Assembly: GCA_021325145.1 (NCBI GenBank)
Contig: JAJPHR010000095.1
Span: 38,519 to 102,518, forward strand
Source of the DNA: Verrucomicrobiota bacterium
GTDB lineage: Bacteria > Verrucomicrobiota > Verrucomicrobiia > Limisphaerales > Pedosphaeraceae
Length of the DNA: 64,000 nt
Direction: 5' to 3'
A model generated the notes under the pieces. That model was not told the DNA's origin, did no database searches, and saw nothing but the letters and a program-made list of their open reading frames with translations. The stretch's first letter is position 1, and every line of letters starts with the position of its first letter. This document shows, piece by piece, positions 33,002 to 41,903 of this stretch. The translations under genes and the position numbers were made by a program.

Positions 33002-34735
33002 ATGGCCGAAACCCCGCAAACTACTTTGCAACGGTATTTCCCCGGTCTGGCTGTTCTTCGGCAGTATCGCCGCGAATGGCTCGCCGGTGATTTGCTCGCG
33101 GGCGTCAGCGTTTGCGTGGTAATGATCCCTTCAGTCATCGCTTACTCCGGCTTGATGGGACTGGAACCACAGCATGGGCTTTACGCGGCGCTCGTCCCGC
33201 TGGTTGTCTATGCGATCTTCGGCAGTTCACGCCAGGTCATTGTCGGACCGGACATTGCGATCTCATTGCTGGCCGGCAGCACCATCGCGCCGCTCGCCGG
33301 AGGCCATGCTGCGCAAGCCGCAACTCTCGCCGCCACACTCGCATTGCTCACTGGAGTGCTGTTGTTGCTCGGAGCGCGCGCGAAATTCGGCGTCGTGGCG
33401 GACTTTCTCTCCAAACCCGTGCTGGTCGGCTACATGACCGGCGCGGCGTTGATCCTGATGGCCTCGCAATTGAACAAACTGCTCGGCATTCCCGTGAAGA
33501 ACAGTGATTTTTTCCCGCGCTTGATTGAATTGGGCAGCAAGTTGGGTTCGGTGAACGGAACAGCGCTCAGCTTCGGGCTGGGATTGCTCGCGTTAGGCAT
33601 CGCCCTGCGCCGGTTGTCGCCCAGGATACCCGGAGCTTTGGTCGTTTGCGTGGCGGCGGTAATTGTCTCGCGAATCTTCCAGCTCGAAGCTCACGGCGGC
33701 ATCACCGTCGTTGGCAAATGCCCGGGCGGATTGCCGCGGTTCGAATTTCCCGCCGCGAATGGAGCGAGCCTTTCCACATTGCTGCCGACCGCGATTGGCA
33801 TTGCTTTGCTGACCTACACCGAGGGCATTCTCCTCGCGCGCGCGTTTGCCGCCAAAAACGGTTACGAGGTCAGCGCCGATTGCGAACTGAACGCGCTGGG
33901 TCTTGCGGACGTGGCGACCGGATTGTTCCAGGGCTTCCCCATTACCGGCAGCCAGGCTCGCACGACGGTTAATGACGTCACCGGCGGCAAGACCCAACTG
34001 GCCAGTCTGGTTGCGGCAGCCACGCTCGCGATCTTTCTCATTTTCCTTACGCGCCTGATCGAGCATCTGCCTGAAGTGGCGCTTGCCGCCATTCTCATTT
34101 ACGCAGCGTTCGGGTTGGTCGAGTTCGATGTGATGGTGCGCATCTATCGGTATTATCCGCGCAGTGCCGTGGTGGCGGGGTTGACGACGTTGAGCGTGCT
34201 CGTGGCGGGCGTGGTGCCGGGAATTCTGTTTGGAGTGGCGCTGTCGCTGCTCGGTTTGATCAATCGCATTTCCAATCCGCCGGACGGGGTGCTGAGCGAG
34301 GTGCCGGGGAGCGGGTTTCACGATCTGGGCAACACGCCGAAGCAAACCCTGCCCGGGCTGATTGCGTATCGCTTTTACGCGCCGCTGCTGTTCTCGAACG
34401 CCGGCCACCTCGTCAATCGCATCCGCCAACTCATCGCCGCCAGCCCGGAACCGGTGCGTTGGTTTCTGCTCGATGCCCAGGCGATCACGGACATCGATGT
34501 GACCGCCATTGAAGCGCTGCACAATTTGCACGAGGAACTGAAGAAGGAAGGCATTCAATTGAAAATTGCCCATGCCAACCGCCCGTTTCGCGAATTACTC
34601 GAACGCACCGGGCTGGCGCGCGAGATTGGAACAGAGAGCTTCTTTCCTTCGGTCCACGAGTGCGTGGCGCAATTCAATCGACCAGTGGCGGGGATGCCTG
34701 AATCAAAGGCTTCGCAGAAAGCAGCGGGCTCGTAG
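33002..34735 (+). CDS. SulP family anion transporter with STAS domain
   Basis: 577 residues. About ten to fourteen hydrophobic segments occupy residues 25-430. Early in the protein are LAGDLLAGVSVCVVMIPSVI and GLYAALVPLVVYAIFGSSRQ, and later GGKTQLASL. The C-terminal STAS domain (about 450-560) includes WFLLDAQAITDIDVTAIEAL. Members carry sulfate, bicarbonate or other anions into the cell. No carbonic anhydrase gene adjoins it. The start ATG at 33002 is 88 bases after the previous gene. Confidence 0.9.
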   Translation: MAETPQTTLQRYFPGLAVLRQYRREWLAGDLLAGVSVCVVMIPSVIAYSGLMGLEPQHGLYAALVPLVVYAIFGSSRQVIVGPDIAISLLAGSTIAPLAGGHAAQAATLAATLALLTGVLLLLGARAKFGVVADFLSKPVLVGYMTGAALILMASQLNKLLGIPVKNSDFFPRLIELGSKLGSVNGTALSFGLGLLALGIALRRLSPRIPGALVVCVAAVIVSRIFQLEAHGGITVVGKCPGGLPRFEFPAANGASLSTLLPTAIGIALLTYTEGILLARAFAAKNGYEVSADCELNALGLADVATGLFQGFPITGSQARTTVNDVTGGKTQLASLVAAATLAIFLIFLTRLIEHLPEVALAAILIYAAFGLVEFDVMVRIYRYYPRSAVVAGLTTLSVLVAGVVPGILFGVALSLLGLINRISNPPDGVLSEVPGSGFHDLGNTPKQTLPGLIAYRFYAPLLFSNAGHLVNRIRQLIAASPEPVRWFLLDAQAITDIDVTAIEALHNLHEELKKEGIQLKIAHANRPFRELLERTGLAREIGTESFFPSVHECVAQFNRPVAGMPESKASQKAAGS

Positions 34736-35037
34736 TGCCTGAGCATCCAATTCAAACCCGCCCAGACCGGGGCACGCGGTGGTGCTGCGCGCAGGACCAA
34801 CAACCGACCATCGTATTTATTTAACTGCGCCAGCACCTGTCCGCATACTCCCGGACCTGGCCGGGATATGTGCACGTTACGCGGAGCCGGCTTCGGCTGC
34901 TCACCGTCTTTTGGCGAAAAAACACTCTTTTCTGACGGAGCGATTTTCCAAAACTCCGGCGACTTTATAATGGCGGTGCTCTCGGGCCGGGTGTAGAAAT
35001 CGAGCTGGATAACTTAACTGCACAACTTTATCAAACT
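34736..35037. other. Intergenic region, possible promoter
   Basis: 302 bases without a gene that I can support. A TATAAT at 34966-34971 lies 67 bases before the AIM24 start codon, but the 17 bases upstream show no good -35. I see no repeat. The region probably holds the promoter for the AIM24 gene. Confidence 0.35.
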
Positions 35038-35733
35038 ATGGCTGTTCCCACTCTCCTGGCTACGACGACTCAAAACGAAACCTTCGGCGGCGTGACTTAC
35101 CATATCGAAGGCGAACTGGTGCCGGTGTTGCATATCGAACTGACTTCCGTCGGCATTTATTTCGAGCATCACATCCTGCTGTGGAAAGATCCCGCCGTGC
35201 AGGTGGAACTCAAACCGATGAAAGGCGCGCTCAAGCGGGTGCTCGCCGGCATGCCGGTGTTCATGACCGGCGCGCGCGGCCCGGGACGCATCGCCTTCAG
35301 CCGCGATGGCGCCGGGCATGTGTTCGGGCTTCACCTCACCCCGGGCGCCGCCGTGGATGTGCGCGAACACCAGTTTCTTGCCGCCACCAACAACGTCGAT
35401 TTCACGTTCACCCGCGTTCGAGGCGCGGCCAACATGTTGCTGGGCGGCACCGGATTTTTCATCGACACGTTCTCGTGCCCGTCGCAGGACGGCATTCTGT
35501 GGCTGCACGGCTACGGCAACGTGTTTGAAGTCGAATTGAAACCGGGCGAACAAATCGACATCGAGCCCGGCGGTTGGATCTACAAGGAGCGCACGGTGGA
35601 AATGCAAACCATCTTCCAACGCCTGACCACCGGCATTTTCGGCGGCGCCGGCCAAATCTTTTGGAACCGCTTCACCGGCCCGGGAAAGATCGCCTTGCAA
35701 TCCATGTACCTGCACCTGGAGACGGGCGAGTAA
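35038..35733 (+). CDS. AIM24 family protein
   Basis: 231 residues, normal for the family. Repeated beta patterns include GPGRIAFSRDGAGHVFGLHL, GTGFFIDTFSC, GYGNVFEVELKPGEQIDIEP and GPGKIALQSMYL near the end. The family is a TRAP-like beta fold of unknown function, named for altered mitochondrial inheritance in yeast. The start ATG at 35038 is the first in frame. No functional partner nearby; the next gene, a radical SAM enzyme, is on the same strand 143 bases on. Confidence 0.88.
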   Translation: MAVPTLLATTTQNETFGGVTYHIEGELVPVLHIELTSVGIYFEHHILLWKDPAVQVELKPMKGALKRVLAGMPVFMTGARGPGRIAFSRDGAGHVFGLHLTPGAAVDVREHQFLAATNNVDFTFTRVRGAANMLLGGTGFFIDTFSCPSQDGILWLHGYGNVFEVELKPGEQIDIEPGGWIYKERTVEMQTIFQRLTTGIFGGAGQIFWNRFTGPGKIALQSMYLHLETGE

Positions 35734-35876
35734 TTCTTCCAAACAACTTCGCTTCGTCTAGCGTCCCTTTTGGCAGGTACGCCACTCCGGGCCCGTCCTG
35801 CCTGGCTTTGGACAATTAAAGAAAAGGTTGCCCCATACGCCATTTCAAAGCAGACTAATAATGCACGAGTTATTGC

Positions 35877-37055
35877 ATGAGCACAGCCACTTTGAATCAG
35901 CCGCCGGCAGCCGCGCCCGGCCCAAGTCAGACCGCACCGGACTTTTTGCGTCCCGTCCGCAAGCCGCGGAAGAGCGCCTGGAAACTGTTCGGTGAAGTGC
36001 TCGACCACGGCGGCCCCGGCTACCTTCAATTCGCCATCACCAACATTTGCAACGCCAAATGCGATTTTTGCGGTTTCGCGGTGGACCGGTTCGATCCCAA
36101 ACAGCGCCGCAGCGTCACCCTCAAGGAAGCGAAGGATGTTATCGACATCGCCGTCAAGAACCACATCGGCTACCTCCTCTTCGTTGGCGGCGAACCGCTC
36201 GTCCACAAGGAACTTCGCGCCATGGTTCGTTACGCGGCCGAGTCGGGCATCCATCCGATGATCTGCACCAACGGTTCGCTGTGGACCGACCAGAACATGC
36301 GCGACCTCGCGAACGACGGCTTGAGCAGCGTCATCATGTCCATTGATTCGCACGAGGTGACCAAGCACGAGAAAAACCGCGGCCTGCCCGATGTCTGCCG
36401 CAAGATCAAACATGCGAACGAAGTTTTTGCCGAACTCGGCATCCAAACCACCGCCAGCGTCACCGCCAGCAAGCTCATCGACGACTATGACAAGCTGCCG
36501 GACTTTCTGAAAACGCTCGGCTTCACAAGCTGCACCTTCAGTTATCCGCTGACCGCGCTGGCTTCGAGTTACCTGAGCTTCAGCGACTCCAGCCTCGTCA
36601 GCTACAAGACCGAGGAACTCATCGGCGTGTTCGAGAAGATCAAACAGATGAAGGCGCGCAGCGGTTTCCCGGTGGTGAATCCCACCGAATCGCTGTCCGA
36701 AATGCAGCGCCACCTGCGCAAGCAACCCGAGAAATTCGGCTGCCTGGGCGGGCACAAGTATTTTTACCTCGATTGGAACCTGAACCTCTACCGCTGCCAC
36801 TTTTGGGAAACCCCCATGTGCAACATCTACGAATTCGACCAATCGAAACTCATCCGCGACGGCTGCACCCGCTGCATGATCGACTGCTATCGCGACCCGA
36901 GCGTCCTGCAATTCGTCGCCATCAGCGCCAGCGACGCCTACAACAACTTGAAACGTGGCAAACTCCTCTCCGCCGCCAAAAACATCTTCGACCGCCGCAA
37001 TCTTACTTCCCTCAAGGCCGTTTGGGACGACCGCAAGTGGATTGGGGATGTTTGA
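35877..37055 (+). CDS. Radical SAM protein with C-terminal Cys cluster
   Basis: 392 residues. The 4Fe-4S motif is CNAKCDFC (Cys58, Cys62, Cys65). The barrel shows VGGEPLVHKEL, CTNGSL and SVIMSIDS. The C-terminal third has further Cys residues (FGCLGGHK, LYRCHFWETPMCN and DGCTRCMIDCYRD), the pattern of an extra Fe-S cluster binding region as in SPASM/Twitch-type enzymes. It generates a radical from S-adenosylmethionine; substrate unknown. An N-terminal 30 residues are Pro-rich. The flanking genes are AIM24 and a sugar isomerase (opposite strand), giving no clear hint. Confidence 0.85.
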   Translation: MSTATLNQPPAAAPGPSQTAPDFLRPVRKPRKSAWKLFGEVLDHGGPGYLQFAITNICNAKCDFCGFAVDRFDPKQRRSVTLKEAKDVIDIAVKNHIGYLLFVGGEPLVHKELRAMVRYAAESGIHPMICTNGSLWTDQNMRDLANDGLSSVIMSIDSHEVTKHEKNRGLPDVCRKIKHANEVFAELGIQTTASVTASKLIDDYDKLPDFLKTLGFTSCTFSYPLTALASSYLSFSDSSLVSYKTEELIGVFEKIKQMKARSGFPVVNPTESLSEMQRHLRKQPEKFGCLGGHKYFYLDWNLNLYRCHFWETPMCNIYEFDQSKLIRDGCTRCMIDCYRDPSVLQFVAISASDAYNNLKRGKLLSAAKNIFDRRNLTSLKAVWDDRKWIGDV

Positions 37056-37134
37056 TTTTAAGCCGCTGTTGCTGTCTTCCTAATCGTCATCCGATTTTTC
37101 AACGCGGATAAGCCGGTCCCCATGACATTGCCGA

Positions 37135-37947
37135 TCAACCGAAAATGCGTTTCAAATATTCAATGCTCCGCGTGGCGATGACTTCAGCGCCTTCTTCAAA
37201 CTTGAAGACTTCGACGGAGACGTAACCGTCGTAACCTACTTCTTTCAAAGCTGCGGTGATGGGCGTGAAATCCACGTCGCCAAAGCCGGGGCCTTTTAAA
37301 TTTTTGTCGTTGGCGTGAAAATGCGCAAAGTGCGGCCAGGATTCGCGGATGATCTGGGGAATCGGTTTTGATTCCGCGCACATGGCCTTGACGTCCAGAA
37401 TAATTTTGAAGTTCGGGCTGCGGAATTGTTGCGCGAAGCGGATGGCTTCTTCGGCGGTGTTGATAAAATTCGTTTCAGCGGGCGCGAGCGGTTCGAGACA
37501 GATGGTGACACCCCGCGATTCCGCGCGCCGGACGGAATCGCGAAACGTTTCAGTAGCCAGATCCCAGGCTTGTTGCGGTGTTACCCCGGGAAGCAGGTTG
37601 CGCTGCTTCGGCGAGCCGACGACAATGACCTTCCCGCCCAGGTCGGCGCAAAAATCGACGAGATCGCAAAAATAGGCAGCAGTGCGTTTGCGGAGGGCGG
37701 GGTCGGTATGGTTGAGATACATGCCCTCCGCCTGGACCAGGACCCAGTGGATGCCACAGATTTCAATGCCGGCGCGCGCGGCAGCTTCACAAATTCGCTT
37801 GCGCTCAGACGCAGGGACATCAGCAACATTGTTCGCCAGGGTGAATGGGGCAATTTCAATGCCCGCATATCCAGCCTTCGTTGCGAATGCCATGGCATCC
37901 TCCAGCTTCCAACCTTGGAAGATTTCGTTGCATATGGCGAATTTCAT
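37135..37947 (-). CDS. Sugar phosphate isomerase/epimerase (TIM barrel)
   Basis: 270 residues. MKFAICNEIFQGWKLEDAM opens the barrel. GIEICGIHWVLVQAEGM, ICLEPLAPAETNFIN, FKIILDVKAMC and FAHFHANDKNLKGPGFG give the metal-site Glu, Asp and His, and YVSVEVFKFEEGAE closes it. No signal, so it is cytoplasmic, unlike the Tat-exported relative at 24664-25587. The ATG at 37947 is chosen because it begins the first strand; the frame reads upstream to 38034 through a region without homologous content. Probably converts a hydroxy-sugar acid or keto-sugar. Confidence 0.85.
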   Translation of the reverse strand: MKFAICNEIFQGWKLEDAMAFATKAGYAGIEIAPFTLANNVADVPASERKRICEAAARAGIEICGIHWVLVQAEGMYLNHTDPALRKRTAAYFCDLVDFCADLGGKVIVVGSPKQRNLLPGVTPQQAWDLATETFRDSVRRAESRGVTICLEPLAPAETNFINTAEEAIRFAQQFRSPNFKIILDVKAMCAESKPIPQIIRESWPHFAHFHANDKNLKGPGFGDVDFTPITAALKEVGYDGYVSVEVFKFEEGAEVIATRSIEYLKRIFG

Positions 37948-38030
37948 TCGGCCGAGTCTAGGCAGTATTTCGAGTTGGAAGCAAGACACAGAGCAGGAGC
38001 TCTGCGCTTCGCTCAAAGGCTTCCCTGAAA

Positions 38031-38660
38031 TCAAAATCCCACGCCCGGCGCGTCGTAGGAATATGTCATCTCGTTCGTCTCGAACTTGCGGAAGGCCTTT
38101 ATGTGCAAGTCACCGAAGAGGACATTGAGCCGCTGGTCATGCACGGTGGGAGGGGTTTCGAACAGCGTGTCCTGCGAGTAATTATCCGGGTCGGCATCGA
38201 TGGGCTGGAAGGGATAATTGCAATCGCCGGACAGGATGTATTGGACTGGGAATTGGATGCGGTGCAGGTTAACCGGGCCAGCCACGTGATCCTCCACCCA
38301 CACGACGCGTGAGCCCATGAAATAATTAAACCAGGTTTTATAAAGCTGATTGAGCGGCGGGCACATCAGCACGTTGGTGGTGCGGTAATAATCGAACAGC
38401 GGTCGCGTCCAGGGGACAGGATTGGCGCTGGTCCAGGGCACAGTGCCGCCAGCGGCGGGAAGCAGGTCCTGGTGTTCATCTCCGTACATCTGCATTGCTA
38501 AACCGAGCTGTCGGAGATTGTTCGAGCAACGCGCAGTGACCGCTTTGGTTTTGGCCCGAGTCAAGGCCGGCAACAACATGCCAGCCAGAATCGCGATGAT
38601 GGCGATCACCACCAACAACTCGATGAGGGTGAACGCGCGATGTTTTTTAAATTGACGCAT
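38031..38660 (-). CDS. Orphan pseudopilin
   Basis: 209 residues. AFTLIELLVVIAIIAILAGM has the prepilin processing site with Phe and Glu at +5, followed by RCSNNLRQLGLAMQMY and VLFGDLHIKAF near the end, typical of these pseudopilins. The start is the ATG at 38660; a TTG three codons upstream is less likely. It is divergent from another pseudopilin gene at 39098 across 437 bases, which is rare and suggests paired or shared regulation. Confidence 0.87.
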   Translation of the reverse strand: MRQFKKHRAFTLIELLVVIAIIAILAGMLLPALTRAKTKAVTARCSNNLRQLGLAMQMYGDEHQDLLPAAGGTVPWTSANPVPWTRPLFDYYRTTNVLMCPPLNQLYKTWFNYFMGSRVVWVEDHVAGPVNLHRIQFPVQYILSGDCNYPFQPIDADPDNYSQDTLFETPPTVHDQRLNVLFGDLHIKAFRKFETNEMTYSYDAPGVGF

Positions 38661-39097
38661 AATGCCCAAGGTTCCTGACGATCAGGCGCGCAAGATATTC
38701 GAGAGAATTTTTGGATCGAGACTTTGCAAAATTTGTTTCGCAAGGACAGAATAGGAAAGGGTGTGTGGCACAAGTGCCAATAGCCAGGTCTGGAAAAGAT
38801 CGCTGGCGGGTAATCCCACAACCAACTTCAAGGCAAGCCGCAGCCGACAAAAGGAAGCTCAAGCTGGATCGCAAACGGAGGTGAGTGTGGAAAAATCGAA
38901 AAGCCAGAGCCTCCTTGCGTCGGCTGCCATGCAGCCGGGGCATTCTCATCATTTCACTTCAGGACCTGGCTGCCGGCGTGCGTGATGATTCTCATGCGTA
39001 GTTGCGTGAGAATCACTCGAATCCAAAATGAACCAGGCCAGTTCGCGGGCGTATAGGACCGGCACAATTCATGCTTAAACTGAGTTGAGTTTGATTC
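38661..39097. other. Intergenic region between divergent pseudopilin genes
   Basis: No gene recognised. It contains the family A hairpin at 38841-38926 and a separate palindrome GATTCTCA-...-TGAGAATC (38987-39014). The two promoters must lie here, one reading each way; neither is clearly visible. Confidence 0.6.
38841..38926. repeat. Dispersed repeat family A, hairpin with long loop
   Basis: The left arm CAGCCGACAAAAGGAAGCTC (38841-38860) pairs with GAGCCTCCTTGCGTCGGCTG (38907-38926). The reverse complement of the right arm, CAGCCGACGCAAGGAGGCTC, differs from 860-879 at two positions. It lies between the divergent pseudopilin genes. Confidence 0.75.
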
Positions 39098-40222
39098 ATG
39101 AAGGCCTCCCGAAATAACGGGGAAAACCGCGGGTTTTCCATGATTGAATTGCTGGTGGTGATTGCCATTATCGCCATCCTGGCGAGCCTGCTGTTGCCGG
39201 TGCTCGCCCAAGCGAAAGCCCGGGCCAAACGCGCCCAGTGCGTGGCGAATCTCAAGCAAACCGGGCTGGCTTTCCACAGTTTCCTGCATGATCACGACAG
39301 CAAATTCCCCATGCAGGTCTCCACCAATGTGGGCGGATCACTCGAATTCGTTCGTTCTTCGTACCTGGTTGCGGGCGAGTTGTATTTCCAATTTCATCAT
39401 TTCCAGGCGTTGTCGAACGATTTGTTAAACCCGTCGTTGCTCGCGTGCCCGTCTGATCAGGCACGCTCCGCCGCCGCTGATTTCCGCGCGCTGCAGGACG
39501 CCAACATCAGCTACTTCGTGGGCGCGAACGCCGAATATGGAGTTGCTAATGCCGTCCTGGCCGGGGACCGGAACCTTACCAACACGGCTGCGGGCGGAAG
39601 CAGTCTGCTCCGCCTGCAAAATGGCACGCAGGTCACTTGGACGGGGGAATTGCACGCGTTCAAAGGAAACATTTTGTATGCCGATGGCCGCGTGGATGAA
39701 CTCAATACTCCGGGCTTCCAGTTGGCCAACCTGGGCGCGTCACCGGTCGATTTGATCATGCCGTCAGTACGTGACCCGTCAGCGCCGGCTTCGGCCTATA
39801 CGCAACTCAACAGCGCGCCCCCCGCGCTCCGGCAACCGTCTCCCGTTTCATCGAGCAGCCAGCCCTTGTTATTGCCCGGAGATGCAATGCCGTCCCTGCC
39901 GCTTCCACAACAACAACGCGGCTTGAACAAAGCCCCGACTGGAATGGGGCCAGCGACTTCGTCCAGCACTGCATTGGAGAAGCAGAACGAGCAGCAAATC
40001 GGAATCCCCGAGTCCCGCCCGGCAGTGAAGGTCCCCTTCGCGCCACCGGTAACCAAGTCTTCCAACTCGAATGCAGGCAGCGGGAGTCCGGTGAGCATGG
40101 CGGAGGAAACAACTGGAAAGCATCACTGGCTTTGTTGGTTGTTGCTGCTCTTGTTGCTTCTGGCTGCAGTGGCGCTGCTCCGCGTATATACGGTGCGGCG
40201 GAGCCGGTCCAATGGAGAATAG
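39098..40222 (+). CDS. Pseudopilin with added C-terminal membrane segment
   Basis: 374 residues. Prepilin motif GFSMIELLVVIAIIAILASL near the N-terminus, then AQCVANLKQTGLAFHSF. FKGNILYADGRVDEL marks the normal pseudopilin end near residue 205. About 165 further residues follow, mostly Pro/Ser/Gln-rich and disordered, then a second hydrophobic segment (HWLCWLLLLLLLLAAVALL) and a short basic tail (RVYTVRRSRSNGE). The two membrane anchors, one at each end, are unusual for this family. Divergent from another pseudopilin gene. Confidence 0.85.
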   Translation: MKASRNNGENRGFSMIELLVVIAIIAILASLLLPVLAQAKARAKRAQCVANLKQTGLAFHSFLHDHDSKFPMQVSTNVGGSLEFVRSSYLVAGELYFQFHHFQALSNDLLNPSLLACPSDQARSAAADFRALQDANISYFVGANAEYGVANAVLAGDRNLTNTAAGGSSLLRLQNGTQVTWTGELHAFKGNILYADGRVDELNTPGFQLANLGASPVDLIMPSVRDPSAPASAYTQLNSAPPALRQPSPVSSSSQPLLLPGDAMPSLPLPQQQRGLNKAPTGMGPATSSSTALEKQNEQQIGIPESRPAVKVPFAPPVTKSSNSNAGSGSPVSMAEETTGKHHWLCWLLLLLLLLAAVALLRVYTVRRSRSNGE

Positions 40223-40316
40223 CGCAAACCGGTCATGCACCGGAACGCCTCCCGGTGAAACTTGGCGATCGCTGAATGGCCGGCCGGCGAGGCCTGCCCC
40301 GGATACTTCCTCCAAC

Positions 40317-41903
40317 TCAATTATTCCTGATCGTCCCGTTGGGCATGATCGTGTTGGTGAAGATGGCGCCGGTGAAATTGGCGCCGTTGGTAATCGCGTT
40401 GCGCAGGTTTGCGTTGGAGAGATTGGCCGAAACCAGGGTCACGTTCAGAAGGTTCGCATTGGTCATGATCGCGCTGCTCAGGTTGCAGGAGTCCAGATCG
40501 GAGCCGCTGAAGTTCACCTTCGCCAGGTTGGCACCGGTGAAATTCGCCTGAAAGAACTCGGAGACGCTGCAATTGGCGTTGCTAAGGTTGGCGCTGCTCA
40601 AATTGGCGCCGATGAGGAAAATATTGACCAGATTTGTATTGCGCAGGTCCTTTCCCACCCCCGCAGCCTGGTTCAGGATTTGCAGGACCAGCAGCGATTT
40701 GGCATCAACGATGGTATTCGAGTCGAAGAGTGTTCCACGCCAATCAATAAAGGTCGTAATTGCTCCGGACAGGTTTGCCCCGCGGACGTCGGCGGTGCGC
40801 AGGTCGCTGTTGTTGAGGTTGGCGTTGTTCAGTTGGGCGCCATTCAGGTTCGCGCCCTGCAACGAGGCCGCGCTCAGGTCCTTGTTGGTGAGATTCGCAC
40901 CCGCCGCGCCCTGATTCTCAATTTGCCAGATCAGCAAGTCCTTGGCGTCGATCACTGTATTCGAGTTGAGCAACGTGCCGCGAAAATCCACCAGAGTGAA
41001 GTCCACGCCGGTAAGGTTTGCGCCCCGAATATCCGCCCCGCGCAGATCGCTGCTGTTCAGGCTGGCGCTGTTGAGCTTGGCCCCGTTTAGATTGACATTC
41101 GTCAGAATCGCCGAACCCAGATCCTGGCCGGTCAATACCGCTCCGGGCGCTCCCAGGTTGACGATCTTCCAGATGAGCGCGGGCTTGGCATCGAGGACGG
41201 TGTTCGTGTCGATCTTCATCCCGCCCATGGCCGCGAAGTCGAGGTCAGCACCGCTCAGCACCGAGAAGGTGAAGTCGCTTTTGGTCAGGTCCACATTAAA
41301 GAAGCTTGCGTTGCCAAAATCGGCAAAACTCGCGTCCGCTCCGGCGAGCGTCCCCTGGTCAAAGAGCGCCCCGGATGCTTCCACGCCGAACAAATCGGCG
41401 CCGCCCAAATTCGCACTGACGAGGTTCGCATTGCGGAGGTCGGCCCCGGCGAAGCTTGCATTGCTCAGTGCTGCCTGCGACAAATTTGCGCCAAACAGCT
41501 TCGCCCCAAAAAAGTCAGCCCCGGTCAACTGCCCGGAGGCCAGCCTGGCGTTGTTCATCTCCGCGTATTCCTGCTCGATCATCGATTGCACGCGGTAGAA
41601 GCCCTGCATGCCGGTGGAATCCATCCACGTCAACGTTTGCCCAAGCGCGCCGGTAAGCATGCCGCTAACCGGAGCCCACGTCTTGAGATCGCTACTGCGT
41701 TGTACTTGGAATTGCGGCACGATCGGCAGGTCGCCCACCGGGGTGGCGGATTGAGCCGGCCATTTAACCACCACGCCATTCTGGTTGGTGGGCGCGACCG
41801 TAAGAGTAAAACTGCGTTGCGCATGCGCCGTCAGAACGTCTCCGGCAATCCAGCCCGCCAGCAAGCTCAGTGGCACCTTGATTTTGAGGCGAGACAGCAT
41901 CAT
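40317..41903 (-). CDS. Exported pentapeptide-repeat protein
   Basis: 528 residues. A signal peptide (MMLSRLKIKVPLSLLAGWIAG) is followed by a short beta module (QVQRSSDLKTWAPVSG...GFYRVQSM), similar to the FYRL modules at the C-terminus of other secreted proteins here. From about residue 125 on there are many A(D/N)LxX repeats (GADLRNANLVSANLGGADLF), broken by short spacers of the DAKxLL(I/V)W kind every 60-75 residues. These form right-handed beta helices. The start codon overlaps the stop of the propeller-cytochrome gene by ATGA, so the two are co-translated. Confidence 0.88.
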   Translation of the reverse strand: MMLSRLKIKVPLSLLAGWIAGDVLTAHAQRSFTLTVAPTNQNGVVVKWPAQSATPVGDLPIVPQFQVQRSSDLKTWAPVSGMLTGALGQTLTWMDSTGMQGFYRVQSMIEQEYAEMNNARLASGQLTGADFFGAKLFGANLSQAALSNASFAGADLRNANLVSANLGGADLFGVEASGALFDQGTLAGADASFADFGNASFFNVDLTKSDFTFSVLSGADLDFAAMGGMKIDTNTVLDAKPALIWKIVNLGAPGAVLTGQDLGSAILTNVNLNGAKLNSASLNSSDLRGADIRGANLTGVDFTLVDFRGTLLNSNTVIDAKDLLIWQIENQGAAGANLTNKDLSAASLQGANLNGAQLNNANLNNSDLRTADVRGANLSGAITTFIDWRGTLFDSNTIVDAKSLLVLQILNQAAGVGKDLRNTNLVNIFLIGANLSSANLSNANCSVSEFFQANFTGANLAKVNFSGSDLDSCNLSSAIMTNANLLNVTLVSANLSNANLRNAITNGANFTGAIFTNTIMPNGTIRNN

